From contig NZ_FOXQ01000001.1 in NCBI RefSeq assembly GCF_900115755.1, positions 868,001-932,000 of the forward strand: a stretch of DNA of 64,000 nucleotides. Reading direction: 5' to 3'. This document shows positions 47,455-55,470 of this stretch, piece by piece. A program made the position numbers and the translations under genes. The notes beneath the pieces were generated by a model. That model was not told the origin of the DNA. It made no database searches and worked only from the letters and a program-made list of their open reading frames with translations. The first letter of the stretch is position 1; each line of letters begins with the position of its first letter. The stretch comes from Parafilimonas terrae. GTDB lineage: Bacteria; Bacteroidota; Bacteroidia; Chitinophagales; Chitinophagaceae.

Positions 47455-48215
47455 TGCCGCTTACAAAAAGAATAATTCCCTGCCTGGATGTAAAAGACGG
47501 GCGCACTGTAAAGGGCGTAAATTTTGTAAACATCCGCGATGCGGGCGATGCCGTTGAGCTGGCCGCTGTATATGCAGAACAGGGCGCTGACGAGCTGGTT
47601 TTTTTAGATATAACCGCCACTAATGAAAAGCGAAAAACATTGGCGGAGCTTGTTACAAAAGTAGCCGCAGCAATCAATATTCCTTTCACTGTTGGCGGTG
47701 GCATATCGTCAGTGGAAGATGTAAGCGTTCTGCTGAATGCAGGCGCTGATAAGGTTTCTATTAATACGGCAGCTATAAAAAGGCCTGCGCTGATAACAGA
47801 GATTGCTAAACAATTCGGTACACAATGCACGGTGCTTGCTGTTGATGCAAAATTTGAAAATAATGCCTGGTTTGTATATTTAAATGGCGGCCGTGTTGCT
47901 ACTACCATGAATGCAATTGAATGGTTGAAAAAGGCGATTGATTTGGGAGCCGGTGAAATTTTATTAACTTCTATTAATCATGATGGGACTAAACAGGGTT
48001 TTGCCAATGAATTAATAAAAGAAGTAGAATCATTTTCATCAGTCCCGGTTATTGCGAGTGGTGGTGCGGGCAGTATGCAGCATTTTGCGGATGTATTTGA
48101 AGCGGGTGCAGATGCAGCATTGGCGGCAAGCTTATTTCATTATAAAGAAATAGCTATCCCCAATTTGAAGATGTTTTTAAAAAAAGAAGGTGTAAATGTG
48201 CGGATAGCTTCTTAG
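47454..48215 (+). CDS. hisF: imidazole glycerol phosphate synthase, cyclase subunit
   Basis: 253-aa TIM barrel that cyclises PRFAR with ammonia from His[21 protein letters not shown], the phosphate-binding [10 protein letters not shown] and [10 protein letters not shown], and the catalytic [14 protein letters not shown] are present. Overlaps hisA by 1 bp. The tight packing of the operon stops here: hisIE begins 165 bp later beyond a repeat-containing gap. Confidence 0.97.
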   Translation: MPLTKRIIPCLDVKDGRTVKGVNFVNIRDAGDAVELAAVYAEQGADELVFLDITATNEKRKTLAELVTKVAAAINIPFTVGGGISSVEDVSVLLNAGADKVSINTAAIKRPALITEIAKQFGTQCTVLAVDAKFENNAWFVYLNGGRVATTMNAIEWLKKAIDLGAGEILLTSINHDGTKQGFANELIKEVESFSSVPVIASGGAGSMQHFADVFEAGADAALAASLFHYKEIAIPNLKMFLKKEGVNVRIAS

Positions 48216-48228
48216 TGGCCCGGTGGTT

Positions 48229-48345
48229 CAAAACATTAACCACCAAGGCCCGGAAACACAAAGTTGCACAAAGGCTTCCTGTTGCCATGAAACTATGCAG
48301 TACAAGGGAGTGACACAACGAAGATGCCATGAAATACCATAGCTG
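48229..48345. repeat. repeat-like spacer between hisF and hisIE
   Basis: The only large gap in the his operon. It contains an imperfect tract of CACMAAGN units (CACCAAGG, CACAAAGT, CACAAAGG at 48240-48273) and then CAACGAAGATGCCATGAAA-type sequence, reminiscent of dispersed intergenic repeats. No ORF, terminator or clear promoter was seen. Confidence 0.45.
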
Positions 48346-48380
48346 GTAACATAAAATTTATCAAAATATTTTTTTATAAA

Positions 48381-49052
48381 ATGAGCAATCACGAGCATAT
48401 AAACATTCCTTCGGAGAATGGAGGCATAAAGCCAGACTTCAATAAATTCCCGGATAAACTTGTTCCGGTTATTGTGCAGGATGCTTTAACCAATAAAGTT
48501 TTAATGCTGGGTTATATGGATGAAGCAGCATACAATAAAACTATTGTTGAAGAAAAAGTAACCTTCTTCAGCCGCAGCAAACAAAGGCTTTGGACTAAAG
48601 GTGAAACAAGTGGCAACTTTTTGCTGGTTAAAGAAATTTTGCAGGATTGTGATAATGATTGTTTGCTCGTTAAAGCAAACCCTGTTGGGCCTGTTTGCCA
48701 TACCGGCGCCGATACCTGTTTTAATGAAACAAATGAAGGCAGCTTTTTGCAGCAGCTTGAAAAGATTATTCAATCGAGAAAAGAAACCAGGCAGGAAGGC
48801 TCTTATGTAAACAGTTTGTTTAAAAAAGGCATTAATAAGATTGCGCAAAAAGTGGGCGAAGAAGCCGTAGAAGTGGTAATTGAAGCCAAAGATGATAATG
48901 AAGGTTTGTTTAAAAATGAAGCAGCCGATCTTTTATTTCATTACCTGATTTTACTTAATGCCAAAGGCATGCGGCTGAATGATATTATAAAAGTGCTCGA
49001 AGCCAGGCATGCGGCTGGACCTAACTCCCTGCCTGAGAATGAAGGCGCATAA
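48381..49052 (+). CDS. hisIE: bifunctional phosphoribosyl-AMP cyclohydrolase / phosphoribosyl-ATP pyrophosphatase
   Basis: 223 aa; steps 2 and 3 of the pathway. HisI domain (~20-125): VIVQDALTNKVLMLGYMDEAAY, SRSKQRLWTKGETSGN, and metal ligands in QDCDNDCLLV and VCHTGADTCF. HisE domain (~130-223): KVGEEAVEVVIEAKD and ADLLFHYLILL. Both halves look complete. Last his gene. Confidence 0.96.
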   Translation: MSNHEHINIPSENGGIKPDFNKFPDKLVPVIVQDALTNKVLMLGYMDEAAYNKTIVEEKVTFFSRSKQRLWTKGETSGNFLLVKEILQDCDNDCLLVKANPVGPVCHTGADTCFNETNEGSFLQQLEKIIQSRKETRQEGSYVNSLFKKGINKIAQKVGEEAVEVVIEAKDDNEGLFKNEAADLLFHYLILLNAKGMRLNDIIKVLEARHAAGPNSLPENEGA

Positions 49053-49118
49053 TTTGTAATGCTTTTGTAAAATAAGCCCCTTAAAGGCGTTTCCTTATGA
49101 AGGTTGCGGGATAGGGTT

Positions 49119-49126
49119 TATCTTTG
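49119..49126 (+). promoter_or_regulatory. promoter -7 element (TATCTTTG) of the AraC-type gene
   Basis: TAnnTTTG match only 8 bp before the first ATG (49135), implying a leaderless or nearly leaderless transcript. Confidence 0.5.
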
Positions 49127-49134
49127 CAACCTTT

Positions 49135-50055
49135 ATGATGCAGACGCTGGACATATTACAAGCTGCGCACCGCGATACTATAGACTCAAGAATGGATTTA
49201 CTGGAACTGAAAGGACAGGAAATTCCGGGTTCTGCACATTACGTAATCCGCAGGTATAATGCGCCTGATTTTGTGAATATGGAAGATAAGGGCATGCTGG
49301 TATATCATTACAGCAAAAACCAGCCCGACGAAAATTTCTTTGAAATGCGCTTTTGCATTACCGGAAACAGGTATTGTTCCGGTAAAAATTGTCTTTCCTG
49401 CGGTCAGGCTGAAGATGCCGGTTGTAAAAGCCACAATACGATTGATGTTTTCTCCTTTCATTTTTCAACCAGTTTTCTTTACCAGTTTGTACATAACGTA
49501 AAGCTCACAAATCGTAAAGATGAAGTGCTGGCTTTCAAATATCCTTATTCATTCAACAAGCTTTTTCCTGTTTGCAACCGTAAGCGCATGGTGCTTGATG
49601 CTATGCTGAATAATAATTTCACCGGCGCACTGGAGAATGTTTATACGAATGCGAAAGTGCATGAGTTGTTATTGTACAGTGTTGAATGCTTGATTGATGA
49701 AAAAGAAGAAGGCTTCGCCTGCAAGTTTCTTGAAAATGAAAGTGGCCGCGACAGCATTTACAAAGCACGTGACATTTTACTGGAAAATATAGGCAACCCT
49801 ATTACCATAAAAGAATTAAGCCGGAAAGTAGCCATTAATGAATGTTATCTTAAGAAAGGCTTCAAGGAAATTTTCGGTACCACCATTTTCGATTTTTACC
49901 AGCAGCAACGCATGGAGCACGCAAAATATCTTTTATATGAAAAGAATTTAAGCGTAACAGATGTAAGTGACTTGCTTGGTTATTCCTCCATCTCTCATTT
50001 TTCTGCAGCATTTAAAAAGCATACCGGGCTTAAACCTTGTGAGTTGCTGAAATAA
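49135..50055 (+). CDS. AraC/XylS-family transcriptional regulator with Cys cluster
   Basis: 306 aa. The C-terminal ~100 residues form the double HTH (ITIKELSRKVAINECYLKKGF; LSVTDVSDLLGYSSISHFSAAFKKHTG). The N-terminal sensing half contains five closely spaced cysteines, C74, C81, C86, C89 and C97 (pattern CX6CX4CX2CX7C), which could bind metal or sense redox state. No known effector domain was recognised. It lies after the his operon and converges with the PHA-system gene; its targets are unknown. Two adjacent ATGs make the start ambiguous by one codon. Confidence 0.85.
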   Translation: MMQTLDILQAAHRDTIDSRMDLLELKGQEIPGSAHYVIRRYNAPDFVNMEDKGMLVYHYSKNQPDENFFEMRFCITGNRYCSGKNCLSCGQAEDAGCKSHNTIDVFSFHFSTSFLYQFVHNVKLTNRKDEVLAFKYPYSFNKLFPVCNRKRMVLDAMLNNNFTGALENVYTNAKVHELLLYSVECLIDEKEEGFACKFLENESGRDSIYKARDILLENIGNPITIKELSRKVAINECYLKKGFKEIFGTTIFDFYQQQRMEHAKYLLYEKNLSVTDVSDLLGYSSISHFSAAFKKHTGLKPCELLK

Positions 50056-50112
50056 ATGTATTGTTGTTTAAAGTTGAAGAGTTCACAAGTCGTTTTTATA
50101 TAGCTGGTACAT

Positions 50113-50415
50113 CTATGCCAGTAATTCCTTTGTTTTTTTGGTTATCATATCGCTGATAGCGCCCTTGAAAAATGACACTGCAAACGGCAGATCAGAATTT
50201 ATCTGAACATCAGCATCATTCACAATAATATTTCCGGAAAGATCAAAGCCTTTGGCTTTAAAACTAAAATTGCCTTTATTATCCTGCCAGTTTTCCTGCA
50301 CGTCAGAAACAATGTCTTTCTTATCTTCTTTAAGGTTTGACAAAAGGTTTTTGATGCGGGTTAAAGCTTCTTCTTTGGTAAGGCTGTGCGGTACGCTTAA
50401 ATTGAGTGCTGACAT
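50113..50415 (-). CDS. polyhydroxyalkanoic acid system family protein
   Basis: 100 aa, with the family hallmarks LSVPHSLTKEEALTRIKNLL at the N-terminus and GFDLSGNIIVNDADVQINSDLPF in the middle. The family (PHA_gran_rgn-like) is named after granule regulators, but many carriers lack PHA synthesis, and no PHA genes are visible here. Confidence 0.75.
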   Translation of the reverse strand: MSALNLSVPHSLTKEEALTRIKNLLSNLKEDKKDIVSDVQENWQDNKGNFSFKAKGFDLSGNIIVNDADVQINSDLPFAVSFFKGAISDMITKKTKELLA

Positions 50416-50472
50416 AGTATAAAATTGAGGAACAAATATATCTTCAGCTATCTAAAGAAATGCCAGAAAAGT

Positions 50473-51246
50473 TTAAACAATATCCAATTCTTTTATACGT
50501 GGCTTATATTCCTGCGGTAAAATCATTGCTTTTAAAAAGCCATCAAGCTTAATCATCCTGGATAATTTATAACCCGGAATTACTATGCGCATTATAGAAA
50601 ATTTATTAAAGCCCAGCAATGCATGCACCCGTTTTGGCACCAGCAATTTTTGCACTTCGACCAATATATAATAACGAAAAGCGCCAAGATGTTTTTTGTA
50701 TTGTTTAAACAAATCAACGGTGAATTTACTTTTCACCAGGTCATTCTGAAGATGCGAGGCATAATCCTTCGCCCACGATGTATAATCTGTGGGCAATGCT
50801 TTTAAATGCATGCGTTTGCCCACTCTGTAAAACACATCGAACACTTCTTCCTTTTCTGCTGCGGTCAATTTTTTTTCCAACAGTTCATAAGATGCAACAG
50901 AGTAGTGAATGAGCATATATAAAACATCCCGGTAAGCCCAATCAGGAATAGCTGCATTCCTGCCTTTTTCAATGGCAGTATGAATAGAGGTTATCCTGTC
51001 AATAGCCTTATGTGCATTATCTAAATCTGCAAAAATGATGGCGGTTGCATACGTTACAGTTGAAAATAAACGGCCAATTGGGTCGGCAGGCAATTTGCCC
51101 GTGAAGTAAAGCCAGTCAACAGCTTTATTCAAAGCAAATTCAGCAGCAGAGCCGGCGAAAATAAACATTACCGTATCGGCTTTGCCCCATATTTTTCTTA
51201 CAATAGAGTCTTGTTTAACAAAAAACTCAGCATCATCCTCCATCAC
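50473..51246 (-). CDS. MpaB-family (DUF2236) oxygenase-like protein
   Basis: 257 aa. DSIVRKIWGKADTVMFIFAGS at the N-terminus, and the family-typical RITSIHTAIEKGRN and PDWAYRDVLYMLIHYSVASYELL, match the DUF2236/MpaB fold. Characterised relatives include heme enzymes such as latex-clearing protein and MpaB; whether this short form binds heme is unproven. Upstream neighbour of the PHA-type gene on the same strand, 57 bp apart. Confidence 0.75.
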   Translation of the reverse strand: MMEDDAEFFVKQDSIVRKIWGKADTVMFIFAGSAAEFALNKAVDWLYFTGKLPADPIGRLFSTVTYATAIIFADLDNAHKAIDRITSIHTAIEKGRNAAIPDWAYRDVLYMLIHYSVASYELLEKKLTAAEKEEVFDVFYRVGKRMHLKALPTDYTSWAKDYASHLQNDLVKSKFTVDLFKQYKKHLGAFRYYILVEVQKLLVPKRVHALLGFNKFSIMRIVIPGYKLSRMIKLDGFLKAMILPQEYKPRIKELDIV

Positions 51247-51371
51247 TCATTCAATTATTATTCACCGGCAAATATCTTTTATCTTCTTCAATTTCTTTCT
51301 AATTGAATATATAGAAGTATTGAATGCTGCTGCACCTGCCTGCCATTTCACAAGGATTATTATAAGGCCTT

Positions 51372-51791
51372 TTAATTTATTTCTTCATAAGCGTCTATTG
51401 GCAACTGCATTTTGGTTAATTCTTCTTCGGCAGAAAATACCATAACTGTTTTACCATCTTTCGCTTCTATGGTTATGGTTGCATGGCGTTCTTTTCCGTG
51501 CGTATCTGTAAGCAAACTTTTAAAACTCATACTGCCATTATTCCTGTCTTTCCAATTGCAAACATAATCTGTAATGCCGCCGCTTAATTGTTCATTGTCT
51601 TCCGCTGCTGTTACAACAATTTTTCCATCGCCGGTAATTACCGTTATAATGCCGTCTTTACTTCTTACATTACCAGACGTATCAACCATTTCCATTTTTG
51701 ATGCGTTCCATTTTATCTTTTTATCACATTGTGCATTGGCTGCAAATGCACACATTACAAAAGCGCTTACAAAGAGCGTAAGTTTTTTCAT
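51372..51791 (-). CDS. small exported protein of unknown function
   Basis: 139 aa with a clear signal peptide (MKKLTLFVSAFVMCAFAANAQ). The mature part is beta-rich with alternating polar/hydrophobic residues (GIITVITGDGKIVVTAAED, MSFKSLLTDTHGKERHATITI). I do not recognise the family. Separated by 125 bp from the MpaB-like gene, where nothing else is evident, and by 173 bp of AT-rich sequence from the aminotransferase. Confidence 0.65.
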   Translation of the reverse strand: MKKLTLFVSAFVMCAFAANAQCDKKIKWNASKMEMVDTSGNVRSKDGIITVITGDGKIVVTAAEDNEQLSGGITDYVCNWKDRNNGSMSFKSLLTDTHGKERHATITIEAKDGKTVMVFSAEEELTKMQLPIDAYEEIN

Positions 51792-51964
51792 TGTTCCTTT
51801 TTTTAAATTAATAATTAAAGTAGATAAATGGTATTGGCTGGAAGGTAAACGATGCTAAAATTAATACCGGCTAAAGCTTACCGGCATTCAAATATGTAAA
51901 AGGGTTTTATGAAGGTTAAAAGGTAAATAATACAATTCAGATAAAGATAAAATACAGTAAGGGT

Positions 51965-53143
51965 TTACAACCTGCTCAATCTTTCAGCCGCTTCCTTTAG
52001 TGTACCTTCTTTTTTGGCGAAACAAAAACGTAACACTTTATCATCCCTTTTATTTTGATAAAAGCTGCTTAAAGGAATAGCCGTCACACCGTATTCTTTG
52101 GTTAAACGGATGGCAAATTCCATATCATTTTCATCACTTAAATCTTTGTAGCTGTAACACTGGAAATAACTGCCATGCGATGCAAGCGGCCTGAATTTCG
52201 TAGTCTTCATCAGGTTTTGAAAATAATCTCTTTTGCGCTGAATGAAATTGCTTAATGATAAATAGGCATCTTCATTATTTAAAAATTCAGCCAATGCATA
52301 TTGAACAAAACTGTTTACGCTAAAACAGTTGAACTGGTGCACTTTTCTGAACTCATGCATAAGCGATGGCGAAGCGATGCAATAGCCAATCTTCCAGCCG
52401 GTACAATGATATGTTTTGCCAAATGAGAAACAAACAAAGCTTCTTTCAAGAAGTTCAGGATAACGCAAAATACTAAGATGTGCAATGTCATCAAATATTA
52501 AATGCTCATACACTTCATCGCTTACAATAAAAATATTTTTATGTTTTTGAATGATAAGCTTTAGTTGTTCAATATCGCTTTCATTTATTACAGCGCCCGT
52601 TGGGTTATGTGGCGAATTAATAATGATGGCTCTTGTTTTAGCTGTTATCTTCTCATGCACTTTATGCCATGGAATATTATAAGCAGGATATTGCAATTGT
52701 ATTAAAACCGGCTTTGCTCCATTTACAGTGATGTTGGGGATATAACTATCATAGGCAGGCTCAAACACAATTACTTCATCATCTTTTTTTAGCATACTTG
52801 TAAGCGCTGTATAAATGGCATACGTGCCACCCGGCGTTATTGTGATCTGCGTTTCAGCATTGGCATCACTGTTATATAGCTTTTGTATTTTTTGTGCAAG
52901 CTTTTCACGCAGCAACGGTACGCCACACATGTGCGCATACTGGTTATGGCCCTGCAGCATGGCTGCATTTACCAACGCAATTAATTCTTCACTCATCATA
53001 AAATCAGGAAAACCCTGGCCGAGGTTAATAGCGTTATGTTCCAGCGCCAGCTGGCTCATTACGGTAAATATGGTTGTACCGGTATCGGGAAGTTTGGAAA
53101 TTAAGCCCCCATCCCCTAAAGGGGAGTATAATTTTAAGTTCAC
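51965..53143 (-). CDS. methionine/kynurenine-type PLP aminotransferase
   Basis: 392 aa, fold-type I aminotransferase. ISKLPDTGTTIFTVMSQLA and NLGQGFPDF open the conserved part; SPHNPTGAV, SDEVYEHLIFD and the PLP-lysine segment SFGKTYHCTGWKIGYC are intact. Relatives include the YbdL methionine aminotransferase used in Met salvage. The start is odd: the only in-frame initiator before the conserved region is a GTG at 53143. The first ~13 residues (…YSPLGDGG) are encoded by a CCCC-TAAA-GGGG repeat, so a repeat appears to have replaced the original start. Confidence 0.9.
   Translation of the reverse strand: MNLKLYSPLGDGGLISKLPDTGTTIFTVMSQLALEHNAINLGQGFPDFMMSEELIALVNAAMLQGHNQYAHMCGVPLLREKLAQKIQKLYNSDANAETQITITPGGTYAIYTALTSMLKKDDEVIVFEPAYDSYIPNITVNGAKPVLIQLQYPAYNIPWHKVHEKITAKTRAIIINSPHNPTGAVINESDIEQLKLIIQKHKNIFIVSDEVYEHLIFDDIAHLSILRYPELLERSFVCFSFGKTYHCTGWKIGYCIASPSLMHEFRKVHQFNCFSVNSFVQYALAEFLNNEDAYLSLSNFIQRKRDYFQNLMKTTKFRPLASHGSYFQCYSYKDLSDENDMEFAIRLTKEYGVTAIPLSSFYQNKRDDKVLRFCFAKKEGTLKEAAERLSRL
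53112..53125. repeat. TCCCCTAAAGGGGA palindrome at the aminotransferase 5' end
   Basis: 5-6 bp arms (TCCCC/GGGGA) followed on the minus strand by GATGGGGGC. It is translated as part of the N-terminus and resembles common Bacteroidota intergenic C/G-run repeats. Confidence 0.65.
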
Positions 53144-53190
53144 AAGTTTACCGTTTAAATATTCACAAGTTTAATGGTTCACGGGTTTAC
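53138..53190. repeat. RTTYAM tract of period 7-8 upstream of the aminotransferase
   Basis: Seven units of RTTYAM begin at 53138, 53146, 53153, 53161, 53169, 53177 and 53185 (GTTCAC, GTTTAC, GTTTAA, ATTCAC, GTTTAA, GTTCAC, GTTTAC). It fills most of the gap to mtgA and overlaps the GTG start codon of the aminotransferase. Confidence 0.65.
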
Positions 53191-53219
53191 AACAACCTTT
53201 CAACTTATTAACCAATCAA

Positions 53220-53942
53220 CTACTCACGCAACAATGCTGCTACGTTTTTATCGCCCTGCACATTATTCATCTGTCTTAATATCCATTTGCTTTTCCAGCT
53301 TACAAAGCGGCTGGCCGGTTTTACAGAGTATATTTTTGGATTGGGCAAACAGGCAATGATCATAGCAGCTTCATTGCGCGATAAGTTTTTTGCATGCTTA
53401 CCAAAATATTTTTGCGCCGCTGCTTCAATACCAAAAATGCCTTTACCCATTTCAATTGTATTGAGATACACTTCCAGTATGCGGCGCTTGCCCCATATCA
53501 ATTCTATCAATCCTGTATAAACTGCTTCCAAAGGTTTGCGCACATAACGCAAAACGCCTTCGCCCTGGAACAGGAAAACATTTTTTGCTGTTTGCTGGCT
53601 TATGGTGCTTGCCGCAGCGCCTACTGATCTTCCATTTTTGGAAGGGTCGTTGTCCATGCTTTTTGAAATAGCTTTCCAGTCAAAACCATTGTGCATCGGA
53701 AATAATTGATCTTCGCCTGCAATGGCAGCCAGCTTCACATTGGATGAAATATCATCCCAGCTTACATAATCTCTTTTTAAACCATAACCGCCAACCCAGT
53801 TTGTTAATTGCGTAAAAGTTATGGGTGGCATCAGCCATTTACAAACTAATAAATATATAAGTGAAAGAATAAACCCGTAAAGAATTATCTTGAAGAGACG
53901 GCGCAGGAATGTTTTGAACTTTGATTGCTTTTTCGATTTCAT
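53220..53942 (-). CDS. mtgA: monofunctional peptidoglycan glycosyltransferase
   Basis: 240 aa. An N-terminal TM helix (~14-34, IILYGFILSLIYLLVCKWLMP) anchors a GT51 domain that polymerises lipid II. Motif 1 AIAGEDQLFPMHNGFDW (catalytic Glu), motif 2 AASTISQQTAKNVFL, and motif 3 GKRRILEVYLNTIEMGKGIFGIEAA are all present. There is no transpeptidase domain, as expected for MtgA. Confidence 0.95.
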   Translation of the reverse strand: MKSKKQSKFKTFLRRLFKIILYGFILSLIYLLVCKWLMPPITFTQLTNWVGGYGLKRDYVSWDDISSNVKLAAIAGEDQLFPMHNGFDWKAISKSMDNDPSKNGRSVGAAASTISQQTAKNVFLFQGEGVLRYVRKPLEAVYTGLIELIWGKRRILEVYLNTIEMGKGIFGIEAAAQKYFGKHAKNLSRNEAAMIIACLPNPKIYSVKPASRFVSWKSKWILRQMNNVQGDKNVAALLRE

Positions 53943-53960
53943 TCAAGGCCGAAAGTACTA

Positions 53961-54518
53961 TTAAGATGGTTTTGCATTTATATATTCTATGTGATATTTT
54001 TTACCGATAATGTAGGTGGATTTATGCGTTAATCCCAGCACAACGCCTATAGCAAGCACACCTGCCGCAATGCCTATTTTAGGAAGATTATCTGAACCGA
54101 AAACAGGTTCATTATCGCTTAATGTATTAATCACATTCAGCAGTAAATAGCCGCCGCCTGCAATGTCAAATATCCATCCGTTCTTTACATAACCAAAGCC
54201 CCTGTCTTCTCTCGGAAAAGCATTTAACTGGTTTGGGTGCACCGGCATCAAACCATAATAAGTCGTATCTAAAAAAGGTAATCCAAGCCTGTTGGCATAA
54301 GTTCTTACTACGTAAGGCCGCAGGTATAAACTGTCATCCTGGATTTTATAAACCTCAGCCGTTATCCAGTTGCCGTTCTTTAACTGACCGTAAAAATCAT
54401 TTCCTTTAAACCAGCTTTTTATAACCTTGTTATTTTTTTTAAGCTGAATAAAATCGGATTGTGCAAAAGAAGATGTAAGGGCTAATGCAGCTATGATTGA
54501 AAGTATGCAGCTTTTCAT
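53961..54518 (-). CDS. exported/membrane protein of unknown function
   Basis: 185 aa from the ATG at 54518 (MKSCILSIIAALALTSSFAQS signal); the longer frame overlaps the LysE gene and is rejected. A central polar region (GQLKNGNWITAEVYKIQDDSLYLRP) is followed by two hydrophobic segments (GGGYLLLNVINTL and IGIAAGVLAIGVVLGLT). No family recognised. It follows the LysE-type gene and precedes mtgA on the same strand, 18 bp from mtgA. Confidence 0.65.
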   Translation of the reverse strand: MKSCILSIIAALALTSSFAQSDFIQLKKNNKVIKSWFKGNDFYGQLKNGNWITAEVYKIQDDSLYLRPYVVRTYANRLGLPFLDTTYYGLMPVHPNQLNAFPREDRGFGYVKNGWIFDIAGGGYLLLNVINTLSDNEPVFGSDNLPKIGIAAGVLAIGVVLGLTHKSTYIIGKKYHIEYINAKPS

Positions 54519-54552
54519 TTTTAAAAATACTACGCGGCTTGATAACAGCTTG

Positions 54553-55212
54553 TTAAAGGTTGCCCGCATGGGCATTGCGTATAAGCATGGTAACAACGAT
54601 AGCAATTCCAAAACCTGCCAGTATAACCCCTGATATGCGATTGATGATATGAATGTTATGCGGCGTTAATTTCAGCCTGATCTTATTTGCCAGCAATACC
54701 TTGGTTGTATCTGCCGCAAGGTTAAACGCAAGGGTTGTAAGAAAAACAACCACCCGGTATTGATCGGGATGTTCCACCAGCTTTGAATCTGCCGTAATAG
54801 TTGCTGTGGTGGCAAACCAGAATAATAACGCACCGGGATTTAAGGCATTCATAAAAAAGCCGGAGAAAAAAATACCGGCCAGGTGATGGGTGCGCAGGTT
54901 ATTGGTTGTAAGCATTCCATTTTCCACCTGCACCTTTCGAAAGAAAAAATTGTAAATGCCTAAAGCTACCAGTAAACTGCTACCTGCAATACCAATAATA
55001 AGTTCATGCTCCAGCATAGTATCGAATAAACGGGTGAACATATTGCAAATGATAACAATCAGCACATCACTTACTGATACGCCCGCTATAAACGCATAAC
55101 CGCCACGATGACCATTATTGAGACTTTGTTTAAGGATAGAAAAAATTACAGGACCAACAGACACACTTAAGAGCAATCCTAAAATTAATCCTTTCACTAA
55201 TGCTTCAAACAT
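54553..55212 (-). CDS. LysE-family translocator
   Basis: 219 aa, six predicted TM helices. The start FEALVKGLILGLLLSVSVGPVIFSILKQS carries the conserved GPxxxxxxxxs pattern of LysE/RhtB amino-acid exporters, followed by GGYAFIAGVSVSDVLIV. Substrate unknown. Confidence 0.85.
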   Translation of the reverse strand: MFEALVKGLILGLLLSVSVGPVIFSILKQSLNNGHRGGYAFIAGVSVSDVLIVIICNMFTRLFDTMLEHELIIGIAGSSLLVALGIYNFFFRKVQVENGMLTTNNLRTHHLAGIFFSGFFMNALNPGALLFWFATTATITADSKLVEHPDQYRVVVFLTTLAFNLAADTTKVLLANKIRLKLTPHNIHIINRISGVILAGFGIAIVVTMLIRNAHAGNL

Positions 55213-55405
55213 TATGAAAACTTATGGTACATTAATTGGCGGCAAAGTAAAGAATTATTCTTTTTGAAGGGCTGTTAAGATGCATTTCGGGCAAGGATAT
55301 ATTAACATATACCATGGCCGTATATTGTTTTATTCAGGCATAGCTCAAATTTAAAGGTATAACATCATTGAAGATGGTTGTAAATATTAGAGTGCTGTAA
55401 AGTGC

Positions 55406-55453
55406 GTCCTGAGCGGAGCCGAAGGACATGTATATTGAGCGCAGTCGAAATAT
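55406..55453 (+). repeat. tandem pair of GAGCG hairpin repeats upstream of the GIY-YIG/purK gene
   Basis: Copy 1 (55406-55427): arms GTCCT/AGGAC around core GAGCGGAGCCGA. Copy 2 (55432-55453): arms ATATT/AATAT around core GAGCGCAGTCGA. The cores match at 10 of 12 bases, while the arms differ completely yet stay self-complementary. Both copies have the same orientation. Confidence 0.9.
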
Positions 55454-55470
55454 TTTTTTATTTTAGATAG

